Below, piece by piece: positions 1 through 9,600 of a stretch of DNA of 64,000 bases. The notes under the pieces are model-generated. The model saw only the letters and a program-made list of their open reading frames with translations. It was not told where the DNA came from and did no database searches. Location: assembly GCA_030537935.1 (NCBI GenBank), contig JAUNUY010000003.1, positions 1-64,000 on the forward strand, read 5' to 3'. Position numbers and translations under genes: made by a program. Within the stretch, counting starts at the first letter, position 1, and the number at the start of each line of letters is the position of its first letter. This DNA comes from Eubacteriales bacterium. Lineage in GTDB: Bacteria > Bacillota > Clostridia > Lachnospirales > Lachnospiraceae.

Positions 1-8
1 GAATTGTT

Positions 9-28
9 GTGAGACGTCTACGTCTCAC
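9..28. repeat. Inverted repeat in presumed rRNA leader
   Basis: Nine-base arms (9-17 and 20-28) are perfect complements around a 2-base centre, giving a near-palindrome. It lies downstream of the minus-strand promoter at 95-123. A CTTGAAAAC element at 31-40 (minus strand) resembles the boxA-type antitermination motif of Firmicutes rRNA leaders. The inferred role is pre-rRNA leader or processing structure. The rRNA itself would lie outside the window. Confidence 0.4.
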
Positions 29-94
29 GGGTTTTCAAGGTTTATCTTATTATTCGGTTGTCAATGTGTGCCGCCTCTCGTTGACGACTTGCTT

Positions 95-123
95 ATATTA
101 CCATGGAAACGGAGTAGTGTCAA
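95..123 (-). promoter_or_regulatory. Strong sigma-A promoter with UP-like tract, probably rRNA operon
   Basis: On the minus strand, TTGACA (118-123) and TAATAT (95-100) are separated by exactly 17 bases. A long A/T-rich tract (about 124-185) lies just upstream, as in UP elements of stable-RNA promoters. A second TTGACA occurs at 59-64 without a convincing -10. The transcript would run out of the left edge with no coding sequence in its first 90 bases. Together with the boxA-like CTTGAAAAC at 31-40, this suggests an rRNA operon starting at the edge. The short plus-strand ORF across 9-200 has no RBS or family resemblance and is probably chance. Confidence 0.65.
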
Positions 124-215
124 CGCTTTTTCTCACTTTCTTTTTATTTTTCTGTTTTTCTTTTAAAAAGACCGATTCCTCTTTATTTATCAAGGCTTAA
201 ATCCCTGTCATAAAT

Positions 216-249
216 GCGAAAAAAGCCTCCATCCGGAGACTTTTTTCGC
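216..249 (-). terminator. Rho-independent terminator of gap-pgk-tpiA
   Basis: A hairpin with near-perfect arms (216-230 and 235-249) has A-runs on the left and T-runs on the right, so it can work on both strands. It lies 17 bases beyond the tpiA stop and fits as the end of the glycolytic operon. Confidence 0.75.
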
Positions 250-266
250 TTAGCATATGCTGATTT

Positions 267-1016
267 TCACTCTGCCGCTTGAATTATGTTGATGAAATCC
301 TCTTTTAAGGACGCGCCACCCACGAGCGCACCGTCGATATCCGGCTTGGCAAACAACTCTGCCGCGTTTTCGCCTTTGACGGATCCACCATATTGAATCC
401 GAACGGCATCCGCTACGGCATCGTCATACAGTGCCCGAATCGTTGCCCGAATACCGGCACAGACTTCCTGTGCTTGCTCTGCAGTCGCCACCTTACCGGT
501 GCCGATTGCCCAAATGGGCTCATACGCGATGACCATCTCCCGTACCCGTTTTCCGGGGATACCGAGCAAGGCCACCTTGATTTGCTGCCGGACAAAGTCC
601 ATCGTCACCCCCTGCTCCCGTTGGGTCAAACTCTCCCCACAGCAGACAATGGGTGTTAACTTGTGATCAAACGCCTTTTTAATTTTGGCATTGATGTCCT
701 CATCCGTTTCATTAAAATATGCACGTCGCTCGGAGTGTCCGAGAATAACATGGGTCACGCCCAGCTCTTGCAACATGCCCGGAGCAATCTCTCCGGTATA
801 GGCACCTTTTTCCGCAAAATGCATATTTTGCGCACCGACACCGATGCCCGTCCCCTTCGTTTTTTCCAACGCCACATGTAAATCCGTGAATGGCGGACAA
901 AAGACGACCTCAACCGCATCATTTTTTGCGGACGGCGTCAGTTGTTCCAAGAGTTCCGCCGCCTGACTGACGGTCATATGCATCTTCCAGTTTCCGGCGA
1001 CAATTTTCTTTCTCAA
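267..1016 (-). CDS. tpiA: Triosephosphate isomerase
   Basis: Interconverts dihydroxyacetone phosphate and glyceraldehyde 3-phosphate in cytoplasmic glycolysis. The 249-residue length is normal for this TIM barrel. Visible active-site elements are the N-terminal GNWKMH (Asn9, Lys11), the ILGHSE electrophilic His94, the [11 protein letters not shown] segment with catalytic Glu166 and flexible loop, and the phosphate-binding GGSVKGEN and GALVGGASL loops. The start codon is TTG (1014-1016), supported by an AGGTAGGTG Shine-Dalgarno a few bases upstream and by alignment of [12 protein letters not shown] with the family start. It is the last gene of gap-pgk-tpiA, 7 bases after pgk, and is followed by the terminator at 216-249. 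Confidence 0.97.
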   Translation of the reverse strand: MRKKIVAGNWKMHMTVSQAAELLEQLTPSAKNDAVEVVFCPPFTDLHVALEKTKGTGIGVGAQNMHFAEKGAYTGEIAPGMLQELGVTHVILGHSERRAYFNETDEDINAKIKKAFDHKLTPIVCCGESLTQREQGVTMDFVRQQIKVALLGIPGKRVREMVIAYEPIWAIGTGKVATAEQAQEVCAGIRATIRALYDDAVADAVRIQYGGSVKGENAAELFAKPDIDGALVGGASLKEDFINIIQAAE

Positions 1017-1023
1017 TATTCAC

Positions 1024-2220
1024 CTACCTGTTATTTGCCGCTGCCACACCCGGCAGCTCCTTACCTTCCAGATATTCTAATGATGCACCGCCACCGGTTG
1101 AAATATGCGTCATCTGTTCTGCATAACCGAGCTGATGCACCGCCGCCGCACTGTCACCACCGCCGATAACGGTAATTGCGTCTTTCGTCTCCGTCAGCGC
1201 TTGTGCCACGGCTATCGTTCCGCCGGCGAATCGTTCAAATTCGAATACACCGACCGGTCCGTTCCATACCACGGTTTTTGCCTCACGAATAGCTTCCGCA
1301 AACAGTTCACGCGTTTTCGGCCCGATGTCCATACCCATTTCATCCGGCGCAATTTCATCTGACGCCACAATACGGTACGCCGCATCCGCCGCGAATTCCT
1401 TCGTCACATACAGGTCGACCGAAAGGAGGAAGCGGACACCGCGGTCTTCCGCCTTCTTCATGACTTCCCGGGCATAATCCAGATAGTCATCTTCCACCGG
1501 AGAAGTACCCGTTTCGTATCCCTGCGCCTTAATGAACGTAAATGCCATTGCGCCGCCGATGATAATCGTATCAACCTTTTCGATCAAATTTGTAATGACG
1601 GAAATCTTGCTCGAAACTTTTGCGCCGCCGACGATGGCCAAAAACGGACGTTTCGGATTATTAACGGCCTTCTCCAGAAAATTGATTTCTTTTTCCATCA
1701 AATAGCCGACCACCGCCGTATCTACAAATTTCGTAACACCTACATTGGAACAATGCGCACGATGTGCCGTGCCGAAAGCATCGTTGACAAAAACTTCACA
1801 GATGGATGCCAAATCTTTACTGAATGCTTCCTCGTTCTTCGTTTCCTCGGAACGATAACGGGTGTTTTCTATCAGAATGACATCTCCATCATTCATTTTT
1901 TCCACGGCCGCCCGGACATTTTCTCCCACCACTTCATCGTCCTTGACAAAGGGGACTTCCCGTCCGAGGTACTTCGTCAACTTGTCCGCAACGGGACGTA
2001 AACTCAATGCCGGCACCGGTTCTCCCTTCGGTTTCCCCAAATGTGAGCAAAGAATAATCCGTCCACCGTCTCCGATGAGCTTTTGTATCGTCGGCAACGA
2101 TGCAATAATTCGTGTATCATCCGTAATGGCACCGTCCATCAACGGGACGTTGAAATCACAGCGAACGAGCACCCGCTTGCCCCGTACATTAATATCATCT
2201 ACCGTTTTTTTATCCGGCAT
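1024..2220 (-). CDS. pgk: Phosphoglycerate kinase
   Basis: Transfers the acyl phosphate of 1,3-bisphosphoglycerate to ADP, the first ATP-yielding step of glycolysis. The 398 residues show the two-lobed kinase pattern: the N-terminal substrate lobe with RCDFNVP (about residues 20-26) and a substrate-binding HLGKPKG segment, and the C-terminal nucleotide lobe ending with [12 protein letters not shown] and the [11 protein letters not shown] segment. The ATG at 2220 follows a clear AGGAGGAAAT site. It lies between gapA and tpiA on the same strand with very short gaps, so the three are almost certainly co-transcribed. Confidence 0.97.
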   Translation of the reverse strand: MPDKKTVDDINVRGKRVLVRCDFNVPLMDGAITDDTRIIASLPTIQKLIGDGGRIILCSHLGKPKGEPVPALSLRPVADKLTKYLGREVPFVKDDEVVGENVRAAVEKMNDGDVILIENTRYRSEETKNEEAFSKDLASICEVFVNDAFGTAHRAHCSNVGVTKFVDTAVVGYLMEKEINFLEKAVNNPKRPFLAIVGGAKVSSKISVITNLIEKVDTIIIGGAMAFTFIKAQGYETGTSPVEDDYLDYAREVMKKAEDRGVRFLLSVDLYVTKEFAADAAYRIVASDEIAPDEMGMDIGPKTRELFAEAIREAKTVVWNGPVGVFEFERFAGGTIAVAQALTETKDAITVIGGGDSAAAVHQLGYAEQMTHISTGGGASLEYLEGKELPGVAAANNR

Positions 2221-2237
2221 ATTTCCTCCTGTCGTAC

Positions 2238-3245
2238 TTATGCCAATTCGTACAAATATTTGATGGTACGTACCATCTGTGACGTGTAGGAGTTCTCATT
2301 ATCATACCAGGATACGACCTTTACCAGAGACTTGCCGTCACCCAGCGGTGTAACCTTCGTTTGCGTTGCATCAAACAGAGAACCTTCCATAATACCGATA
2401 ACATCGGTGGAAACAATCGGATCCTCCGTATAACCGTAAGACGGATTCGCAACGGACTTCATATAAGCGTTGATTTCTTCCGCCGTACATTCCTTATTAA
2501 CAACTGCCACCAACTCGGTCAGTGAGCCTGTCGGTACGGGCACGCGTTGTGCGGCACCGTCCAGCTTACCCGCCAATTCCGGAATAACCAAACCGATTGC
2601 CTTGGCGGCACCCGTCGTATTCGGTACAATATTCACGGCAGCTGCACGCGCTCTTCTCTTATCGCCCTTACGGTGCGGTCCATCCAAAGTCATCTGATCA
2701 CCCGTATAAGCATGAATGGTGGTCATAAAACCCTTTTCGATGTTTGCAAAGTCATTCAATCCTTTCGCCATCGGCGCCAGGCAGTTCGTCGTACAGGATG
2801 CCGCGGACACGATGTGCTCATCCTTGTTTAATGTTCCCTCGTTCACGCCGAACACGATAGTCGGAAGGTCATTACCGGCCGGTGCGGATATGACGACTTT
2901 CTTAGCGCCCGCATCCAGGTGTGCCTGCGATTTTTCCTTTGAGCAGAAGAATCCGGTACATTCCAGAACAACATCTACGCCCAGCTTACCCCACGGCAGG
3001 TTCTTGGGGTCGGGATCGGCATATACGGGAATTTCTTTTCCCTCTACGACGATGGCGTTTTCTTTGACCGCCACATCCTTGCCGTAACGTCCCTGTGAAG
3101 AATCATACTTCAACAAATGTGCCAACATGTCCGCATTGGTCAAGTCGTTGATGGCCACGATTTCATAGCCCTCCGTACCGAACATCTGACGAAATGCAAG
3201 TCTGCCGATTCTTCCGAACCCGTTAATCGCTACTTTTACTGACAT
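2238..3245 (-). CDS. gapA: Glyceraldehyde-3-phosphate dehydrogenase, type I
   Basis: NAD-dependent oxidation and phosphorylation of glyceraldehyde 3-phosphate. The start is placed at 3245, giving 335 residues beginning [18 protein letters not shown], because GGAGGAGTGAC sits directly upstream. A longer reading frame back to 3290 adds 15 residues with no counterpart in the family. Visible features are the Rossmann GFGRIGR, the catalytic [12 protein letters not shown] with Cys151, the base His178 in HAYTGDQ, and the C-terminal WYDNENSY. It is the first gene of gap-pgk-tpiA and is driven by the promoter at 3308-3336. Confidence 0.97.
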   Translation of the reverse strand: MSVKVAINGFGRIGRLAFRQMFGTEGYEIVAINDLTNADMLAHLLKYDSSQGRYGKDVAVKENAIVVEGKEIPVYADPDPKNLPWGKLGVDVVLECTGFFCSKEKSQAHLDAGAKKVVISAPAGNDLPTIVFGVNEGTLNKDEHIVSAASCTTNCLAPMAKGLNDFANIEKGFMTTIHAYTGDQMTLDGPHRKGDKRRARAAAVNIVPNTTGAAKAIGLVIPELAGKLDGAAQRVPVPTGSLTELVAVVNKECTAEEINAYMKSVANPSYGYTEDPIVSTDVIGIMEGSLFDATQTKVTPLGDGKSLVKVVSWYDNENSYTSQMVRTIKYLYELA

Positions 3246-3307
3246 AGTCACTCCTCCGATCATTATGATAGAAATGGTTGTTGTGCTCACGCACTTGTTA
3301 CAATGAG

Positions 3308-3336
3308 ATTATACACCGATTCCGTTATTTTTTCAA
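3308..3336 (-). promoter_or_regulatory. Promoter of gapA-pgk-tpiA
   Basis: On the minus strand, TTGAAA (3331-3336) is followed after 17 bases by a perfect TATAAT (3308-3313). This leaves a leader of about 55-60 bases before the gapA ATG. I see no CggR-type operator that I could defend. Confidence 0.8.
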
Positions 3337-3404
3337 TCGTGTAACCATATTATAAGTCGTATAAAACGGGCATATCGATATTTTAAATTTTCCGGATAAT
3401 TTCC

Positions 3405-3446
3405 ACCCCGTACCCTCTCGTACACGGGGTCGATTTCTGCTATACT
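3405..3446 (+). promoter_or_regulatory. Inverted repeat plus -10 element upstream of M18 aminopeptidase
   Basis: Seven-base arms (3405-3411 and 3424-3430) form an ACCCCGT/ACGGGGT inverted repeat. It ends 10 bases before a TATACT -10 hexamer (3441-3446), where a -35 element would lie; no good -35 is present. This arrangement suggests a regulated promoter with the repeat as operator, but that is inference. Confidence 0.4.
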
Positions 3447-3477
3447 GTAAGCAAAATGACCCTGATAAGGAGGTAGC

Positions 3478-4725
3478 ATGTCTAACATCATTCAATCATT
3501 GACTTCATTTATCGACACATCCGTCACGGCCTTTCACACCACGGAAACAGCCGTTCGCATGCTGTCGGAAGCGGGATTCGAACCGCTTTCGGACGCCCCT
3601 GTCCGACCGGGCGGCGCCTACTACAAAGTCCGCCACGATGCAGCCGTCATCGCCTTTCGCGTGCCGGAACGGATTGACGATTTACGGCTTATCAGTGCCC
3701 ATGGTGACTCTCCCTGTTATAAGATACAGGCAACACCCACCCGGACGTCACAGGGTTGTACCGTACTCAATGTCGCTCCGTACGGCGGTATGATTCACAG
3801 TTCGTTTGTCGACGTACCGCTGGGCATTGCCGGTCGCATCAGCCGGCTTGAAAACGGCGCGGTACAATCCCGTCTCATCGATTTCAAGCGACCGATGGCT
3901 ATGATTGTCAATCCACCCGTTCATCTGAATCGGGACATCAATAAAGGCAAGGCGTATAAACCGCTCCCGGACCTGCAACCCGTGCTTTCGGACGGCGAGA
4001 CCGATCTCCTCGCACTGATTCAGGACACCTTCAATCTGCCGACACCTGTCATCGGACATGACCTCTTCGTCTATTCCATGATGCCCGTTCGGACTTTCGG
4101 TGCAAACGAAACCCTGATCAGCGGCCCGCGTCTGGATGATTTGGTCTGTGCTTTTGCCGCCCTTTCCGCCATCATCGACGCCTCGTCCGACGCCTTAAAT
4201 ATGATTGCCATTTTTAACAACGAAGAAGTCGGCTCGCTCTCCTATACGGGTGCCGATTCGGACTTCCTCCCGACACTATTGCAACGTATCTTCGATGATA
4301 TGAACATGAGTGCACGGGAACGCACGACATGCCTGGAAAAATCCATCGTCATCAGTGCCGACAATGCCCATGCCGTCCATCCGAATTATCCCGGACTTTA
4401 TGCCGAAAGCGACCGATGCCGGGTCAACGGCGGACCGGTCATCAAATACAGTGCAAACCAGCGTTATACAACGGATGCGGTAACGGCCGCCTTCTTTGCG
4501 GGACTTTGCCAAGCGGAAAACGTCCCCTATAAGGTATACGAGAACCATCCGAATCAACCGGGCGGGTCCACCCTCGGTAACCTGCTCAACGGACAGATTT
4601 CCATCCGCAGCGTCGATGTCGGCATCGCCCAATGGGCTATGCACAGTGCCTATGAAACGGCGGGTACTGCAGACGTCGAGATGCTAATTCGCGTCTTCCG
4701 GCGTTACTTCCAATCACACATCTAA
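3478..4725 (+). CDS. apeB: M18 family aspartyl aminopeptidase
   Basis: Cytoplasmic co-catalytic zinc aminopeptidase of family M18, expected to remove N-terminal acidic residues from peptides. At 415 residues the length is typical for the bacterial members. Metal-binding and catalytic segments visible in order are SAHGDSPCYKI near the N-terminus, GPRLDDLVCAF, the NNEEVGS acidic pair, ISADNAHAVHPNY, GGSTLGN, and the terminal AQWAMHSAYE histidine. No signal peptide is present. The ATG follows an AAGGAGGTAGC site. It is a single-gene unit ending in the hairpin at 4731-4765. A peptidase of this kind suits an amino-acid-using anaerobe. Confidence 0.93.
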   Translation: MSNIIQSLTSFIDTSVTAFHTTETAVRMLSEAGFEPLSDAPVRPGGAYYKVRHDAAVIAFRVPERIDDLRLISAHGDSPCYKIQATPTRTSQGCTVLNVAPYGGMIHSSFVDVPLGIAGRISRLENGAVQSRLIDFKRPMAMIVNPPVHLNRDINKGKAYKPLPDLQPVLSDGETDLLALIQDTFNLPTPVIGHDLFVYSMMPVRTFGANETLISGPRLDDLVCAFAALSAIIDASSDALNMIAIFNNEEVGSLSYTGADSDFLPTLLQRIFDDMNMSARERTTCLEKSIVISADNAHAVHPNYPGLYAESDRCRVNGGPVIKYSANQRYTTDAVTAAFFAGLCQAENVPYKVYENHPNQPGGSTLGNLLNGQISIRSVDVGIAQWAMHSAYETAGTADVEMLIRVFRRYFQSHI

Positions 4726-4730
4726 AGAGA

Positions 4731-4765
4731 ACGGGCGGGAAATGCATGATGCAATTCCCGCCCGT
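4731..4765. terminator. Hairpin between convergent apeB and recombinase genes
   Basis: Eleven-base perfect GC-rich arms (4731-4741 and 4755-4765) are followed by a weak T/A tract. It lies between two convergent genes and probably ends both transcripts. Confidence 0.65.
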
Positions 4766-4806
4766 CTATATATTCCATCCGCTTCCTCAGACCCGTCCCG
4801 GATAAA

Positions 4807-5856
4807 CTATTCTTCCGTATCAGTCAGTCGAAACGCTCTGCCCGCTTCCCTTCTCCGACGTTCATCCTGATCCGCATAATGCTTTCTCGTCGTATTGACA
4901 TCCTTATGGCCCAAAACATCGGCAACCAAATAAATATCCCCCGTTTGCCGGTAGAGGTTCGTGCCGTAGGTACTCCTTAATTTATGCGGTGTTATCTTTT
5001 TCAGAGGCGTTGCCGCCTTGGCATATTTTTTTACCAAATTCTCCACTGCCCGTACCGTAATTCGTGACCTCTGCGAAGACAGGAAAAAAGCATTTTCCGA
5101 TCCGCGCGCCGCCAGGACAGCCTTCCGCTCCTCAAAATAATCAGCCATATAAAGGTGTACCTCGTCCGAAAAATAGACCCTCGCCTCGTCCCCGCCTTTC
5201 CGGGTAATCTTGATGGCATCTTCCGCCAAATCGACGTCATCCAAGTTCAGACCGACACATTCCGAGACGCGAATACCCGTCCCCAGCAACAGCGTAATCA
5301 GTGCCAAATCACGCACCCGCGTTTTCTTATGATAGACCCGTTGCCGCTCCGTCAATCCGGTTCCGTTTTCCACCGCATCGATAAACTTCAATATCTCTTC
5401 CCCGTCCAACCGGATGATATTCTTCTCGTGCAATTTCGGCATAGGTACGAGGGCCGCCGGATTATTTTTTATAAACTCTTTACGATAGTAGTAATTATAC
5501 ATCGTCCTGAGGGCCGCCAACTTCCGACTCCGTCCCGTCGCCGCATTTTGAACGGTACGACCGTCTTTTTCATACAGTTTCAGGTATTCCATATATTCTT
5601 CAATATCCACTGCGGTAATCTTGTCCAAATCTGCCTCGTTAATATCACGGATGTCCCGATTCCGGTACGTCGGATTCTCCGACTTGAGATAGTCGAAAAA
5701 AATGCTCAAATCATAGGCATAGGCAATGCGCGTACGGGATGAGGTCGTCGGCTCAATGGCACGAAAAAAACTTGCCAAGAACTTCGGCAAATGTGCCAAC
5801 CGCTCCCGCAACAGCAAGGTATTATTATTTTCTACTTCTTTGTGATAACCGGCCAT
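4807..5856 (-). CDS. Tyrosine recombinase, Xer-like
   Basis: Site-specific recombinase of the phage-integrase superfamily. The N-terminal SAM-like core-binding domain spans about residues 20-145, and the catalytic domain follows. The full catalytic set is visible: Arg196 in GTGIRVSE, Lys220, His291 and Arg294 in HKLRSTYG, His317 in LGHKDV, and the nucleophile Tyr327 in RKHYADQ. At 349 residues it is longer than typical XerC/XerD (about 300) and closer to XerS-type single recombinases. Whether it resolves chromosome dimers or serves an element cannot be decided here; no dif site or mobile element is evident nearby. Its ATG overlaps the stop of the upstream gene by one base, so the two are translationally coupled. 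Confidence 0.85.
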   Translation of the reverse strand: MAGYHKEVENNNTLLLRERLAHLPKFLASFFRAIEPTTSSRTRIAYAYDLSIFFDYLKSENPTYRNRDIRDINEADLDKITAVDIEEYMEYLKLYEKDGRTVQNAATGRSRKLAALRTMYNYYYRKEFIKNNPAALVPMPKLHEKNIIRLDGEEILKFIDAVENGTGLTERQRVYHKKTRVRDLALITLLLGTGIRVSECVGLNLDDVDLAEDAIKITRKGGDEARVYFSDEVHLYMADYFEERKAVLAARGSENAFFLSSQRSRITVRAVENLVKKYAKAATPLKKITPHKLRSTYGTNLYRQTGDIYLVADVLGHKDVNTTRKHYADQDERRRREAGRAFRLTDTEE

Positions 5857-6341
5857 TATAATTCTCCTCTCGGCTCATTCAACATTCTGAAGTTCACGAA
5901 ATCCGTAATCTTTTCCAAGCCCTCGGTTGCCATGCTCCGGACCAACCGTACGGGTAGGGCCATTCGATCGGCAACGACTTCGGGTGCTTCATTTTGAAGG
6001 AACAGGCGATTTACGAGCAGCCGCTCCGTCACTTCCAAACCCAGAAAACCCTCCTCGACGCATAACAAGAGCTCATTCTCCCGATGCAGTTTGTTGAATA
6101 GCAGTTGAAAACGAATAAGGTCTTTTTGTATGGTCTCTTCCATCTGGGAAATGATTTCATCTAAGTTCAACGTCATACTTTCATGACGCGTCAACTGGAT
6201 ACGTTTCAGTTGCAGCATCTTTATCATATCCTTTTTTGCCCGATAAAAATCCTGCAAAACGGCACCTTCTTTGATAATGTCCGTGCCGAGTTCTCTCAAA
6301 GACTTCAACAGTAAGACCGTATCCTTCTTCGTGTAACGCAT
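5856..6341 (-). CDS. Small helical protein with possible sigma-4-like HTH
   Basis: I do not recognise a named family. It has 161 residues, is highly charged and almost entirely helical by composition, with a long central stretch (about residues 20-100) suited to a coiled coil. The C-terminal 45 residues (EAPEVVADRMALPVRLVRSM and onward) look like a sigma-region-4 type helix-turn-helix. The start is placed at the ATG at 6341, where a GAGGAGG lies 11 bases upstream; an upstream in-frame GTG at 6374 lacks such a site. It is coupled to the recombinase gene by a TAATG one-base overlap, which suggests a functional link such as control of or partnership with the recombinase. That link is inference. 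Confidence 0.6.
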   Translation of the reverse strand: MRYTKKDTVLLLKSLRELGTDIIKEGAVLQDFYRAKKDMIKMLQLKRIQLTRHESMTLNLDEIISQMEETIQKDLIRFQLLFNKLHRENELLLCVEEGFLGLEVTERLLVNRLFLQNEAPEVVADRMALPVRLVRSMATEGLEKITDFVNFRMLNEPRGEL

Positions 6342-6499
6342 TGCCCGTAATACCTCCTCTTCGTATCTTATCACAAATCAACGAAAATTACAGGACCACC
6401 TTGGTCCAAAACCGAACATATGATGACGAACCCTGCCGTTTCATACCGAAAACGCCGATGTGAAGACGCCCCACAAGGAAACTTTAGCACGTTAACATG

Positions 6500-6527
6500 T
6501 TGACTAATGGTCGATATGTGTTAAAAT
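6500..6527 (+). promoter_or_regulatory. Promoter of pyc
   Basis: TTGACT (6500-6505) and TAAAAT (6522-6527) are separated by 16 bases. The leader of about 65 bases contains a short GC-rich fold (about 6546-6583) before the AAAGGAG site. No recognised riboswitch was seen. Confidence 0.65.
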
Positions 6528-6600
6528 ATTGATAATTACATGCTGCGGCCGAATCGGTATCGGCGGCACGCCGTAAATTGCCGCAAAAAAGGAGAATAAC

Positions 6601-9600
6601 ATGAAACCAACCAAATTCAATAAGGTGCTCGTCGCCAACCGGGGGGAAATCGCCATCCGGATCTTCAGTGCCTGTAAAGAACTCGGCATACGTTGCGTCG
6701 GTATCTATTCAAAAGAGGACGAGACGTCCCTCTTCAGAACCCGTGCCGACGAATCCTATCTGATAAAAGATAACGGCCCCGTATCAGCCTATCTGAACAT
6801 TGATAAAATCATTAAGCTGGCTATTAAAAAGGGCTGTGATGCCATCCATCCGGGTTACGGTTTCCTGTCGGAAAATGCCGACTTCGCCCGAGCTTGCGAG
6901 AAGAACGGCATCACCTTCATCGGACCCTCGGCGGATATCATCATCGCGTTGGGGGATAAAATCAACTCCAAAAAGTCCGCAGAACGGGCAGGTGTCCCCA
7001 TCATCAAGGGTATCAACGAGCCCATACGAACGGACAAGGACGCATTGGCGGCGGCAAAATATTGCGGCTATCCCGTCATGGTAAAGGCCTCTGCAGGCGG
7101 CGGCGGCCGGGGCATGCGTATCGTACAAAATGAAGCGGAACTGCTGCCCGCCTTCCATCAAGCGCAAAGCGAGGCCTTAAAGGCCTTCGGTAACGACGAT
7201 ATGTTCATAGAACAGTACCTTGAAAAACCCAAACATATCGAGGTACAGATTCTGGGGGACCGCTACGGCAACATCGTTCATCTATTCGAGCGTGACTGCT
7301 CCATTCAGCGTCGACATCAGAAGGTCGTGGAATTTACGCCCGCCTTTGCCCTGCCGGAAGAACTACGCGCACGTATTTGCGAAGATGCCATTAAAATCGC
7401 CAAGAGCGTTGACTACTCCTGTGCAGGTACCGTGGAATTTCTCTTGGATAACAAAGGGCATCACTACTTCATCGAAGTCAACCCCCGCATACAGGTGGAA
7501 CACACCGTCAGTGAATTGACTACCGGCATCGACCTCGTACAGAGTCAGATTCGCGTTGCAGAGGGCTTTCCGCTGGATTCGGAAGAAATCAATATCCCGA
7601 ACCAGGCGGCGGTCCAACAACGCGGCTTTGCCATCCAATGTCGTGTCACGACGGAGGACCCGGTCAATGATTTTGCACCGGACACCGGAAAAATTGATAT
7701 CTACCGGACATCTTCCGGCTTCGGTATCCGTCTGGACGGTGGAAACGGTTTTGCGGGTGCCAATATCAGCCCGTACTACGACTCCCTGCTTGTCAAGGTG
7801 ACCGCATATTCCAGGAGCTTCAGCGACACCATTGCCAAGGCAAAGCGTGCACTGCGCGAGATTATCATCCGCGGCGTAAAAACCAATATCGGCTTCATCA
7901 TGAACGTGTTGAACAGTGAAGAGTTTGCGCGAGGCGTCTGTGATACAGGATTTCTTGCCGCCAACCCGGAACTCTTTAACATCCGCGAGTCCAATGATAT
8001 CGTCAAAAAAATCATTACCTACATCGCCGATCGCGTCGTCAATGATGAAAAGGCATTGGTTAATGACTTTGATATTCCGGACGTGCCGAAGGTTAAAGTG
8101 CCCGCCAACCTGAGCGGCAGTCGGGATATTCTCCTGAATCGCGGCCCGGAAGGACTCCAAAAGTGGATTCAAAACCAGGACCGCCTGCTCGTTACCGACA
8201 CCACCATGCGGGATGCCCATCAATCGTTGATGGCCACGCGGGTGCGGACGGTCGACATGTTGCGTATTGCCAGACCGTTGAGTGTCTACGGAAAAGATTT
8301 GTTTTCTCTCGAAATGTGGGGCGGCGCAGTCTTTGACGTGGCGTATCGTTTCTTACAGGAAAGTCCGTGGGAACGACTGACCGGCCTGCGGGAACGTATT
8401 CCCAACATCATGTTTCAGATGCTGCTCCGCGGTAACAATACCGTCGGCTACAAAAACTATCCGGACAATGTCGTCAAGGCCTTCGTTCGGGAATCCGCTC
8501 GTGCCGGCATCGACATCTTCCGGGTGTTCGACTCACTGAACTGGATTGAAGGCATGCGTTACGCCATCGAACAGGTCATTGAGGAGGGCAAGGTCGCCGA
8601 AGGTACCATGTGTTATACGGGTGATATCCTGGATTCATCCCGGACAAAATATGACCTGAAATACTACATCAACAAAGCAAAAGAAATTGAAAAAACGGGT
8701 TGCCATATTCTCGGCATCAAGGACATGTCCGCCCTGCTCAAACCGTATGCCGCCTATACCTTGATTAAGGCGTTGAAAGAAGAAATCGGCATCCCGATTC
8801 ATCTCCATACGCATGATACGACAGGTAACGGTGTTGCCACCTGTATCATGGCCTGTGAAGCCGGTGTGGACATCGTGGATACGGCTTTCAACTCCATGAG
8901 CGGCTTGACCAGTCAACCGGCCCTCAACTCGGTCGTAGCGGCATTGCAGGATACCGCAAGGGCAACGGGCATCAATCCGGATGAGGTGGAGACCATCTCC
9001 CGCTACTGGGCGAGCATCCGGCCGATTTATGCCAACTTCGAGTCCGATTTGAAGTCCGGTACGACGGAAATCTACAAGTACGAAATCCCGGGCGGACAGT
9101 ACTCCAACCTGAAACCGCAGGTAGAAAGTTTCGGACTCGGCCATAAATTCACCGAAGTCAAAGAAATGTACAAAAACGTCAACGGCATGCTCGGTGATAT
9201 CGTCAAGGTAACACCTTCTTCCAAGATGGTGGGTGACTTGGCCATCTTCATGGTGCAGAACGAACTGACCCCGGAAAACATCCTGGAAAAAGGACGAAAT
9301 CTCGACTTCCCGGATTCGGTCATCTCGTACTTCAGCGGTATGATGGGCCAGCCGGAGGGCGGCTTTCCGCCCGAGTTGCAAAAAATGATTCTTAAAGGTG
9401 AAAAGCCCATTACCGTGCGACCGGGTGACCTCCTGGCACCGGTCGATTTTGAAGCGACTCGTCGGGAAATCAAGGAAAAATTGGATTTAGAACCCTCGGC
9501 ACAGGAAGTCCTCAGTTACATCCTCTATCCGAACGTGTTCGAAGACTATGTCAAAAACACGCGGCAGCATGGCAACCTTTCCTTCATGAGCTCGGACATC

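Noticed and set aside
9..200. Plus-strand ORF of 63 codons
   Set aside because: It lacks a ribosome binding site and runs antisense to the strong promoter and leader; the composition looks like intergenic DNA.
3246..3290. N-terminal extension of GAPDH
   Set aside because: The extra 15 residues have no family counterpart and the ribosome binding site supports the start at 3245.
8635..9381. 248-codon minus-strand ORF
   Set aside because: It lies inside pyruvate carboxylase on the opposite strand.
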